Assembly (NCBI GenBank): GCA_041625325.1 | Contig: JBFJTN010000049.1 | Location: forward strand, 1-17,971 | DNA length: 17,971 nucleotides | Source: Oceanococcus sp041625325 | GTDB taxonomy: Bacteria; Pseudomonadota; Gammaproteobacteria; Nevskiales; Oceanococcaceae | Direction of reading: 5' to 3' | Shown: one piece after another, positions 1-6,690 of the stretch | Layout: each line of letters starts with the position of its first letter | Position numbering within the stretch: position 1 is the stretch's first letter | Notes under the pieces: model-generated | What the model was told of the DNA's origin: nothing | Databases searched by the model: none | Seen by the model: the letters and a program-made list of their open reading frames with translations, nothing else | Position numbers and translations under genes: made by a program

Positions 1-2
1 CC

Positions 3-476
3 CTGTGCTCGGATCTGCTGGTGATCGCCGACGATGCCAAGATCGGCTACCCGCCGGCCCGGGTCTGGGGCTCACCGACCACCGCGCTGTGGGCCTATCG
101 TCTGGGCATCGAAAAGGCCAAGCGTCTGCTGTTCACCGGCGACTGCCTGAATGGCCGGGAAGCGGTGGAATGGGGACTGGCCATTGAATCCGCGCCGGCC
201 GAGCAGCTCGACGAGCGCTTCGAGATCCTGCTCGGCCGCATCGCCCGCATGCCGGTAAACCAGCTGATCATGATGAAGCTGCTGCTGAACCAGAGCCTGG
301 GCAATCAGGGCCTGCAATCGACCCAGATGCTGGGCACGCTGTTCGATGGCATGACCCGCCACACGGCCGAAGGCCATGCCTTCCAGCAATCCGCGATGCG
401 CCAGGGATTCAAGGCCGCGGTGCGCGAGCGCGACGAGCCCTTCGGGGATTTTGGCCTGTCCACCTTCAAGGGCTGA
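3..476 (+). CDS. Enoyl-CoA hydratase/isomerase (crotonase) family protein, C-terminal part
   Basis: The frame is open from the left edge and stops with TGA at 474-476, so the N-terminal half lies outside the window. The visible 157 residues fit the second half of a crotonase fold. A 'LVIADDAKIGYPPARVWG' stretch is followed by a segment of the 'AKRLLFTG...GREAVEWGLAIE' type, which in crotonases follows the second oxyanion-hole/active-site region. A helical C-terminus with 'MPVNQLIMMKLLLNQ' follows, typical of the trimerisation region. Family members hydrate or isomerise acyl-CoA thioesters in fatty acid or related catabolism, in the cytoplasm. The substrate cannot be told from this fragment. 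The WG-SPTT segment where many hydratases carry the catalytic Glu/Gly region is unusual, so the exact reaction is open. A hairpin at 487-511 follows, but its T-tract serves the opposite strand. Confidence 0.85.
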   Translation: MCSDLLVIADDAKIGYPPARVWGSPTTALWAYRLGIEKAKRLLFTGDCLNGREAVEWGLAIESAPAEQLDERFEILLGRIARMPVNQLIMMKLLLNQSLGNQGLQSTQMLGTLFDGMTRHTAEGHAFQQSAMRQGFKAAVRERDEPFGDFGLSTFKG

Positions 477-479
477 CAC

Positions 480-511
480 AAAAAAACCGGGGCCGCCTTT
501 GGCGACCCCGG
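480..511 (-). terminator. Rho-independent terminator of the lipoprotein gene
   Basis: Read on the minus strand, a stem CCGGGGTCGCC / GGCGGCCCCGG (one G-T wobble, AAA loop; 487-511) is followed at once by seven T (plus-strand A-run 480-486). It lies 22 bases past the stop of the minus-strand lipoprotein gene. The convergent crotonase transcript could also fold this hairpin but would lack a U-tract. Confidence 0.9.
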
Positions 512-532
512 TGCCTGGGCAATGCCTGCGGC

Positions 533-1489
533 CTACTGGATGTAGAGCAGACCCGCGCCGTAGAAGCCGGCGCACTCTGCGCCTTCGCTCTGCAGTTCCG
601 ACTGCGACATGGTGGTCGTGCCGCTGGCGGTCTGGATCGTCACCGTGTCATTGGCGTTGAAGGTCACGGTGGCAGAGGCGCCGCCGCTGCTCAGGGTCAC
701 CTGGCCGGCGTCGAACAGGGTGCTGCTGCCCACCACCAGCGGACTGCCCGTGGCGATGCTGGCGGTGCCGGAGCACTGCAGCTGCTGGTCGATCAGGTCA
801 TCCAGATCGATGGTGTAACTGCCGTTCAGGGTCACCCCGCTGACGGTCTCGCCGACCACGAAACGGCTGCCGTTGCTGTCGGCCTCGCCGAAACGGATGT
901 TGAAGCCGAAGTTGCCACCACCGGTTCCGATCATGCCGTCATACATCAGGAACAGCTGGCTCTCGTAGTCGCCGGAGTTCAGGTCCTGCTCGTGCAGGCG
1001 GAGGGTGAAATTGAAGGTGGAATCACTGGTGAAGCCGCCTTCTTCGCTGTGCAGGGTGAAGCTCAGCGGTGCGCCGCCCTGTCCGAGCGTGAAGTAATCG
1101 ACGAAACCGTTGCTGGTTTCCACGAAACCGCCCTTGCTGACCCCATTGAACTGGAAGTAGTCGTTCGACTGCTCGTCGTTCAGGCGGCAGTTGCTGTAGC
1201 TGGTGCCGAACAGGTCGAAACCCTGGCTGGTGTAGGGCGAACCCACATTGACACCGGTCTCGTTGATGTCACTCATGCTGCCGCTGTCGCACTGCCCGTT
1301 CTGCAGGGTCTTGGCGCCGGTGGCGCTACCCACGCTGGAGGCGGTCGCCACGATGCTGGACACCTGTTTGGCCACCACGGTCGGGGAACTGAGGTCGGTG
1401 GTCGGGCCGCCACCGCTGTCACTGGAACTGCACGCCGCAAGACTCATGGCCGCCGCTGCGATGGCCAGGCTGGAAAACTTCAATGTCAT
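533..1489 (-). CDS. Putative secreted lipoprotein of unknown function
   Basis: A 318-residue protein that I do not recognise. ATG at 1489 is chosen because it opens a textbook lipoprotein signal: basic start MTLK, hydrophobic AIAAAAMSLAAC, with lipobox LAAC putting the lipidated cysteine at residue 20. A purine-rich AGGGGC lies upstream. The frame stays open 47 codons further, but that extension has no signal character. The mature part starts with a Ser/Gly-rich linker (SSSDSGGG) and continues with Gly/Ser/Asn/Thr-rich, alternating polar-hydrophobic segments that suggest beta structure. There are a few cysteines (near NGQCDSG, NCRLND, LQCSG, AECAG) that could pair in the periplasm. The C-terminus ends YGAGLLYIQ. 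The residue after Cys is Ser, so under the E. coli '+2' rule outer-membrane sorting is expected. It is transcribed alone and divergently from the amidase. Confidence 0.8.
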   Translation of the reverse strand: MTLKFSSLAIAAAAMSLAACSSSDSGGGPTTDLSSPTVVAKQVSSIVATASSVGSATGAKTLQNGQCDSGSMSDINETGVNVGSPYTSQGFDLFGTSYSNCRLNDEQSNDYFQFNGVSKGGFVETSNGFVDYFTLGQGGAPLSFTLHSEEGGFTSDSTFNFTLRLHEQDLNSGDYESQLFLMYDGMIGTGGGNFGFNIRFGEADSNGSRFVVGETVSGVTLNGSYTIDLDDLIDQQLQCSGTASIATGSPLVVGSSTLFDAGQVTLSSGGASATVTFNANDTVTIQTASGTTTMSQSELQSEGAECAGFYGAGLLYIQ

Positions 1490-1550
1490 TCTGATGCCCC
1501 TGGGTTTTGTTGTGGAGAACAAGACATCGGGCTCCGCCCGACTGTCCAGC

Positions 1551-1578
1551 ACAATACCCCTTTCGCCCGGCAGTGCAA
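1551..1578 (-). promoter_or_regulatory. Candidate promoter of the lipoprotein gene
   Basis: On the minus strand, TTGCAC (1578-1573) and TATTGT (1556-1551) are spaced by 16 bases, giving a leader of about 55 bases. The -10 matches the consensus at 4 of 6 positions and the -35 only at 3. A short hairpin (TCGGGC-TCC-GCCCGA, 1527-1541) would lie in the 5' leader. The TTGCAC arm is also part of an inverted repeat (GTGCAA 1573-1578 / TTGCAC 1587-1592). This is a weak, sequence-only call. Confidence 0.3.
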
Positions 1579-1642
1579 TGCCAATTTTGCACATTGCATG
1601 CAACACGGTGATCCTCTTCACACTTTCCACGGGAACGAACTT

Positions 1643-3049
1643 GTGAGCGCAGACCTGAGACTACAGTCAGCCCGGCAATTGGCCGGGGCCATTCGCAATG
1701 CGCAGCTCAGCGCTCGCGAGGTGGTGGAGGCGCATATCCGCCATATCGAAGCCGTGAATCCCGGGCTCAACGCCCTGGTCTTCGATCGCTTTGATCGGGC
1801 CCGCGCCGAGGCCGACGCGGCCGATGCCCGGATCGCCAGCACCGGCGATCGCGACAGCCTGCCGCCCCTGCTCGGCGTGCCCTGCACGATCAAGGAGAAT
1901 TTCGAATTCGAAGGCACGCCCCAGGCCTCGGGTCTGGTCGCCCGTCGCCACATCGTGAACGAGCGCGACGCCCCGACCGTGGCGCGGATCCGCGCCGCCG
2001 GGGCGATTCCGCTGGGGGTGACCAACACCTCCGAGCTGTGCATGTGGATGGAGAGCAACAACCGGGTCTATGGCCGCAGTCGCAACCCCTACGATCCCTC
2101 GCGCATCGTCGGCGGCTCCTCCGGCGGCGAGGGGGCGATCATCGGCGCCGGCGGCTCGCCCTTCGGCCTGGGCGCCGATGTCGGCGGCTCCATCCGCATG
2201 CCGGCCTTCTTCAATGGGGTATTCGGTCACAAGCCCAGCCCCGGCATCGTGCCCAATGCCGGCCAGGTGCCCTTGCCCACCGGCGACATCGACCGCTACT
2301 GCGTGACCGGCCCGCTGGCTCGCCGGGCCGAGGATCTGATGCCGCTGCTGCGCATCCTGGCCGATGCACCCGAGGCGCTGGCAGATCCGGCAGACGTGGA
2401 CCTGTCCCGCCTGCGGGTGATCTGCGTGCCGGACAACGGGCGCCACCGGGTCAGCCCGGACATGCGTGATGCCCAGGCCCGGGCGGCCGCCGCCTTGCGC
2501 CCGCTGGTCGGCCAGGTGGACGAGCGGCGCCTGCGCCGGCTGAGGTCCTCCTTCGAAATCTGGGCCGGCATGATGGGCGCGGCCAATGGCGAGGCCTTCG
2601 CCAGTCAGCTCGGCATGGGGCGCCCGATCGCCACCGGCCGGGAACTGCTCAAGCTGAGCCTGGGCCGTTCCGACCACACCCTGCCCGCACTGGCCCTGGC
2701 CCTGACCGAGAAGCTGCCGCTGAATCAGGCCAAATGGCAGGCGGCCGGCGCCGCCCTGCGCGCCGAACTGCTGGAACTGCTGGGTGACGATGGCGTCCTG
2801 CTCTACCCCAGCTACAGCTGCGCGGCACCGCGTCATCGCGCACCGATCTGGCGCCACACCTTCCACTGGACCTACTGCGGCATCATCAATGTGATGGAAC
2901 TGCCCTCCACCCAGGTGCCGATGGGCCTGAATGCCGAGGGACTGCCGCTGGGGGTTCAGGTGGTCGGCCCGCCGGGCGGCGACCATCTGTGTATCGCCGT
3001 CGCCCAGGAACTGGAGCGCCGCTGCGGCGGTTGGGTTCCGCCCTTCTGA
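1643..3049 (+). CDS. Amidase signature family hydrolase (FAAH-like)
   Basis: A 468-residue amidase-signature enzyme that hydrolyses C-N amide bonds; members act on fatty acid amides, aryl amides, or as GatA. The Ser-cisSer-Lys triad is visible: Lys84 in 'CTIKEN', Ser159 in 'GGSSGGEGA' and the nucleophile Ser183 in 'DVGGSIRMPA'. The GGSSGGEGA form with Glu, the length and the ending 'GVQVVGPPGGDHLCIAVAQ' resemble fatty acid amide hydrolase-type members more than GatA, and no gatB/gatC is adjacent. No signal peptide is seen, so it is probably cytoplasmic. GTG at 1643 is chosen because GGGA lies 8 bases upstream and the N-terminus then matches where the family usually starts. An in-frame ATG at 1598 would add 15 residues. 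It stands alone, divergent from the lipoprotein gene. Substrate unknown. Confidence 0.88.
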   Translation: MSADLRLQSARQLAGAIRNAQLSAREVVEAHIRHIEAVNPGLNALVFDRFDRARAEADAADARIASTGDRDSLPPLLGVPCTIKENFEFEGTPQASGLVARRHIVNERDAPTVARIRAAGAIPLGVTNTSELCMWMESNNRVYGRSRNPYDPSRIVGGSSGGEGAIIGAGGSPFGLGADVGGSIRMPAFFNGVFGHKPSPGIVPNAGQVPLPTGDIDRYCVTGPLARRAEDLMPLLRILADAPEALADPADVDLSRLRVICVPDNGRHRVSPDMRDAQARAAAALRPLVGQVDERRLRRLRSSFEIWAGMMGAANGEAFASQLGMGRPIATGRELLKLSLGRSDHTLPALALALTEKLPLNQAKWQAAGAALRAELLELLGDDGVLLYPSYSCAAPRHRAPIWRHTFHWTYCGIINVMELPSTQVPMGLNAEGLPLGVQVVGPPGGDHLCIAVAQELERRCGGWVPPF

Positions 3050-3181
3050 GCGATCCGGGACCGGCCCCGGGCCAGGCGCCGCGGCGCGGCGCGGATCCGA
3101 GGGACACGGCCGAACGCGGCTGTCGATGGCCGGTGAATGCCGCCACGCCGGCCTTGGCGAACGCACGATGCACAACTGTCT

Positions 3182-3193
3182 ATACAAGTGTAT
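3182..3193. promoter_or_regulatory. Palindromic candidate operator (ATACA-AG-TGTAT)
   Basis: A perfect 5+5 inverted repeat with a 2-base spacer shares its last base with the -35 hexamer of the desaturase operon promoter. It resembles in layout (TACA-NN-TGTA core) the sites of the TetR-type unsaturated fatty acid regulators FabR/DesT. That resemblance is from memory and is an inference. No regulator gene is present nearby. Confidence 0.45.
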
Positions 3194-3221
3194 TTACATC
3201 TGTTCTCATCTCGGGCACAAT
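3193..3221 (+). promoter_or_regulatory. Sigma-70-like promoter of the reductase-desaturase operon
   Basis: TTTACA (3193-3198) and CACAAT (3216-3221) are separated by exactly 17 bases. They match the consensus at 5/6 and 4/6 positions and sit in the only AT-rich patch of the 216-base gap. Transcription would start near 3228, leaving a leader of about 38 bases before the ATG at 3266. Confidence 0.6.
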
Positions 3222-3265
3222 GGCATCGTGACATTTGCAAAGCTGCGTGCTGCGCGGCCGAATAC

Positions 3266-4375
3266 ATGACTGCCAACTCCGGCGCGCACGCGGCCCAGCC
3301 GTGGACGCAACAACTGCTGCACAGCCGCTGGCTGGACGGCCACGCCCTGAGCTTCTTCCTCGAGGAACTCAATCCGCTGTGGTCGCTGGTCGAGCCGCGC
3401 GGCCGCATCCTCGACATCGTCGAGGAGACCCACGACACCAAGTCCTTCGTGCTCTCGCCCGGCTGGGGCTGGCGCCGCTTCGCGCCCGGCCAGCATGTCG
3501 GCGTCGCGGTGGAGATCGACGGCCGTCTGTACCGGCGCCGCTACTCCATCTCCAGCGCGCCGGTGCGCCGTTCCCGCGATCCCATCACCATCACGGTGAA
3601 GCGCGAGCCGGGCGGACGCATCTCCAACCATCTGCATGACCAGGCCCGGGTCGGTGACGTCCTGCGTCTGGCCCCGCCTGCCGGCGACTTCGTGCTGCCC
3701 TCGCCGGCCCCGGACAAACTGCTGCTGCTGGCCGGCGGCAGCGGCATCACGCCGATCATGGCCCAGTTGCGCGCCCTGCTGGCGGCCGGTCACGAAGGCC
3801 CGGTTCGCCTGCTGCATTACATCCGCAGCACCCAGGACCGCATTTTCGGCGACACATTGCAGGCCCTGGCCCGTCAGCATCCGAACCTGGAAGTGCACTG
3901 GTGCGAAGAGGACGGCCCGGCGTCGCCCCAGCGCTTCAGCGCCGAGCAGATCGCCGCCCTGGTGCCGGATTACGCCGAACATCACGCCATGCTCTGCGGG
4001 CCGGCCGGCTTCATGGCCGTGGTGCGCGAGCACTGGGACAGCCTGGGCCGCAGCGATGCCCTGCAGTTCGAATACTTCGGCAGCGTGCCGGACCTCAAGC
4101 CGCAGCCTGCCGCCGCCGGCACCCTGGGCGTGCGCCTGGCCGGCCGCCAGCGCGATCTGCGCGCAGGCGAAAACCAGAATCTGCTGCAGGCACTGGAAGG
4201 CGCCGGCGAATCCCCTGCCTACGGCTGCCGCCAGGGCATCTGCCAGAGCTGCAAGTGTCGCAAGCTCAGCGGCACCGTGCGCAATCTGGTGACCGGTGCC
4301 CTGTCCCGCGAACCCGAAGAGGATATCCAGCTGTGCATTTCCGCCGCCGAAACCGATCTCGTACTCGATTACTGA
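3266..4375 (+). CDS. Ferredoxin reductase-type electron transfer protein (FAD + 2Fe-2S)
   Basis: A 369-residue flavin/iron-sulfur reductase that should pass electrons from NAD(P)H through FAD and a plant-type 2Fe-2S centre to the desaturase encoded next. Domains in order: a family-specific N-terminus (1-45); an FAD-binding barrel with 'RRYSISS' (91-97); an NAD(P)H domain with 'GGSGITP' (157-163) and 'CGPAGFM' (244-250); a C-terminal ferredoxin domain with cluster ligands Cys321, Cys326, Cys329 and Cys357 ('CRQGICQSC...LCIS'). ATG 3266 is chosen because it follows the promoter and opens a family-like N-terminus; the frame is open upstream but crosses the promoter. No strong ribosome site is visible. 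The desaturase ATG lies 7 bases after the stop, so the two form an operon. The order matches the desCB pair of Pseudomonas aeruginosa. Confidence 0.92.
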   Translation: MTANSGAHAAQPWTQQLLHSRWLDGHALSFFLEELNPLWSLVEPRGRILDIVEETHDTKSFVLSPGWGWRRFAPGQHVGVAVEIDGRLYRRRYSISSAPVRRSRDPITITVKREPGGRISNHLHDQARVGDVLRLAPPAGDFVLPSPAPDKLLLLAGGSGITPIMAQLRALLAAGHEGPVRLLHYIRSTQDRIFGDTLQALARQHPNLEVHWCEEDGPASPQRFSAEQIAALVPDYAEHHAMLCGPAGFMAVVREHWDSLGRSDALQFEYFGSVPDLKPQPAAAGTLGVRLAGRQRDLRAGENQNLLQALEGAGESPAYGCRQGICQSCKCRKLSGTVRNLVTGALSREPEEDIQLCISAAETDLVLDY

Positions 4376-4382
4376 ACCACCC

Positions 4383-5468
4383 ATGAGCACACTGACCGCC
4401 AGCCGCCACCTCAGCGCGGCCGAAGAAGACGCCCTGGCCGCCGAACTCGACGCCCTGCGCGACGAGGTGATGAGCGACATCGGCGAGACCGACGCCCGCT
4501 ACATTCGCCGCATGGTGCGCATTCAGCGCTACACCATGCTGGCCGGCCGCATCGTGCTGATGTTCGGCTTCCACCCGCTGCTGTGGCCGCTGGGCATCCT
4601 GGCCCTGGGCGTGGCGAAGATTCTCGAGAACATGGAGATCGGCCACAACGTCATCCATGGCCAGTACGACTGGATGAACGATCCGCGGCTGAACTCGAAG
4701 ACCTACGAATGGGACATCGTCGGGACCGCCGACAACTGGCGCAAGACGCACAACTTCGAACACCACACCCACACCAACATCCTGGGCCTGGATGGCGACC
4801 TGGGCTATGACGTCAGCCGCATCACGGAACGCCAGAAGTGGAACCCGGTGTTCCTGTTCCAGCCGCTGTACAACGTGATCTTCGCCCTGATCTTCCAGTG
4901 GGGCGTGGCGATCCAGGACCTCAAGCTGGGCCGCTACATCCGCGGCAAGCGCGCCTGGCGCAAAGCCTGGCCGAAGATTCGTCCGGTCAGCAACAAGGCC
5001 GCCTTCCAGCTGGCCAAGGATTACCTGTTCTTTCCGCTGATCGCCGGTCCGAACTTCCTGGCCGTGTTCATCGGCAACTTCATCGCCAACGGCATCCGCA
5101 ATGTCTGGACCTACAGCATCATCCACTGCGGGCACTTCCCGGAGGGCGTGCGCATCTACAGCCGGGATGAGTGCCGCAATGAAAGCCGTGGCCACTGGTA
5201 TGCCCGGCAGATGAATGGCTCGGCCAATATCGAGGGTGGCAAGTGGCTGCACATCTTGAGCGGCCACCTGTCCCACCAGATCGAGCACCATCTGTTCCCC
5301 GACATGCCGGCCCGCCGTTATCCGCAGATCGCGCCGCGGGTTCGCGAGATCTGCGAACGCTATGGCCAGCAATACAACAGCGGCTCATTCGCCCGCCAGT
5401 ACGGCACGGTGTGGCGCAAGTTCTTCCGCTTTGCGGTGCCCGGCCAGCCGGTGGCCCATCCGGCCTGA
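4383..5468 (+). CDS. Membrane fatty acid desaturase (DesB-like, three histidine boxes)
   Basis: A 361-residue integral-membrane di-iron desaturase that inserts a cis double bond into acyl chains, using O2 and electrons from the upstream reductase. All three histidine boxes are intact: HNVIH at 88-92, HNFEHH at 123-128 and HQIEHH at 298-303, the last in the usual 'HLSHQIEHHLFPDMP' context. Hydrophobic stretches around 52-80 and 155-175 plus 216-237 are the membrane segments. The N-terminal 45 residues are charged and cytoplasmic. ATG at 4383 starts 7 bases after the reductase stop, so expression is coupled. Whether the substrate is acyl-CoA (as for Pseudomonas DesB) or membrane phospholipid (as for DesA) cannot be decided here; pairing with this reductase favours the DesB type. 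Confidence 0.92.
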   Translation: MSTLTASRHLSAAEEDALAAELDALRDEVMSDIGETDARYIRRMVRIQRYTMLAGRIVLMFGFHPLLWPLGILALGVAKILENMEIGHNVIHGQYDWMNDPRLNSKTYEWDIVGTADNWRKTHNFEHHTHTNILGLDGDLGYDVSRITERQKWNPVFLFQPLYNVIFALIFQWGVAIQDLKLGRYIRGKRAWRKAWPKIRPVSNKAAFQLAKDYLFFPLIAGPNFLAVFIGNFIANGIRNVWTYSIIHCGHFPEGVRIYSRDECRNESRGHWYARQMNGSANIEGGKWLHILSGHLSHQIEHHLFPDMPARRYPQIAPRVREICERYGQQYNSGSFARQYGTVWRKFFRFAVPGQPVAHPA

Positions 5469-5527
5469 GGGCTGGAGCCGCCGTCGGCCGTGGCCCGGCG
5501 CCTGATCTGCCGGACCGCCCGGACCGC

Positions 5528-6241
5528 TCAGCGCTTGTCCGGATCGCGGACCGGCGGCTCGTCGATCAGATGGGCCAGCACCTGGCCGATCAGCTCGTGA
5601 ATGCGGTGAAAGCTGTCCGGAGGCTCGGCCTGCATCCGCGCGGCATCCTGCACCCAGGGTCCCGGTGTCAGTTCGTGACCGAGCCGGCTGATCAGGCCGT
5701 TCATCGTGGCGTGCGTGGTTTCCAGGTGGAACTGCAGGCCGATCACATGCTGCCGGTACGCGAAGGCCTGTTGCTCGCAGGCCTCGCTACGCGCCAGATG
5801 CACCGCACCAGGCGGCAACGCGTAGGTATCGCCATGCCAGTGAAAGGCGGGAAACCGCTGCGGGAAGGCGAAACAGCCTGAGGGCGCCGGCAGGCCCTCG
5901 GATTCGAACCAGCCGATCTCACGGTACCCCTGTGGCCTCACGGCCGCGCCCAGCGCGGTGGCGATCAACTGCGCCCCGAGACAGACACCCAGGGTCGGGA
6001 TGCCGCGCTCGATCGCCTCCCCCAGCCAGTCCTTTTCCGCCGTCAGCCAGGGGTGCTGGGCATCATCGTTGACGCTCATCGGCCCGCCCATCGCGATCAG
6101 CAGATCAATGCCCTCATGCGCGGGCGGCAGTTCGCCCCTGGACAGGTGGGTGAAGTGGATCTTGGCGCCGCGCCGCTCCAGCCAGGGCCGCATGCTGCCC
6201 AGACCTTCGAAGGGGACATGCTGCAGGACCTGGACGTGCAT
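5528..6241 (-). CDS. Class I glutamine amidotransferase-like protein (GMP synthase GATase-like)
   Basis: A 237-residue class I glutamine amidotransferase domain protein. The nucleophile elbow 'GVCLGAQLIA' gives Cys87, and 'GLQFHLETT' gives His172 and Glu174, completing the triad. Other typical marks are 'MGGPMSVND' (oxyanion region, 51-59), 'HWHGDTYALP' (134-143) and the start 'MHVQVLQHVPFEG'. No synthetase domain is attached, so it belongs to the stand-alone COG0518-type proteins. These are often predicted glutamine amidotransferases or gamma-glutamyl hydrolases of unknown partner and substrate. The frame is open 82 codons further upstream, but that part is Arg/Pro/Gly-rich low-quality sequence without family similarity, so ATG at 6241 is the start. 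There is no clear ribosome site. It is convergent with the desaturase gene; the 59-base gap shows no obvious terminator. Confidence 0.9.
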   Translation of the reverse strand: MHVQVLQHVPFEGLGSMRPWLERRGAKIHFTHLSRGELPPAHEGIDLLIAMGGPMSVNDDAQHPWLTAEKDWLGEAIERGIPTLGVCLGAQLIATALGAAVRPQGYREIGWFESEGLPAPSGCFAFPQRFPAFHWHGDTYALPPGAVHLARSEACEQQAFAYRQHVIGLQFHLETTHATMNGLISRLGHELTPGPWVQDAARMQAEPPDSFHRIHELIGQVLAHLIDEPPVRDPDKR

Positions 6242-6690
6242 CGGGAGCGGACCGGGGGCGGGGAGACAGACGCCCAATGTACCAGCCCGCCCCGGACACT
6301 CAAACCGGGCTCGACCGGGGCGCGCGGTCCGGCTCGCCGGAGAATGGCAGCGCGCGACAAGGCGGCCGGATCGGGCGGCCACGCCACCAGGCCAGGGCGG
6401 GTCGCCCTGTCGCGCGCCCCGGAACCGCACGACGGCCGATGAGCGACCCGAACCTGACTCAGGATGGCGGCATCCCGGATGGCGCACTCGTCGCAGCAGC
6501 CCGCCGAAGTTGCAGTCGCCCGATCGGGCAAGGCTCGATCTGACGCCCGCTGGACGCCCGCCGGAACCAGGCAGGCCCTGGCCGGCGGCCCTTGGCGAGG
6601 CTGATGGCAGGCCAACTCATCCGTTCCGCGCGATGCAGCGTAAGACGACATGACCGCAATGCTGCGGCCAATCATCCGTCGGGAGACAAA
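6242..6690. other. 449-base intergenic region without a convincing gene
   Basis: This is the divergent gap between the amidotransferase gene and the DUF4331 operon. Reading frames here are Arg/Pro/Gly-rich artefacts of the high GC content and have neither start context nor family character. I see no tRNA cloverleaf, repeat array or transposon end. Promoters for both flanking units should lie here, but I could not find a hexamer pair good enough to mark. The last 40 bases before 6691 are relatively AT-richer. Confidence 0.6.

Noticed and set aside
992..1642. Upstream extension of the amidase frame across the lipoprotein gene
   Set aside because: It lies antisense to the lipoprotein and its terminal signal sequence; the amidase family starts near residue 1 of the GTG 1643 product.
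3076..3087. 12-base GC palindrome (GCGCCGCGGCGC) after the amidase
   Set aside because: Could form a hairpin but has no T-tract; in this composition such palindromes are expected by chance, so it is not called a terminator.
1667..3187. 506-codon minus-strand frame opposite the amidase
   Set aside because: The plus strand carries the complete amidase triad; the antisense product is low-complexity.
6242..6487. N-terminal extension of the glutamine amidotransferase to position 6487
   Set aside because: The extra 82 residues are Arg/Pro/Gly-rich without family similarity, while MHVQVLQHVPFEG at 6241 is the usual family start.
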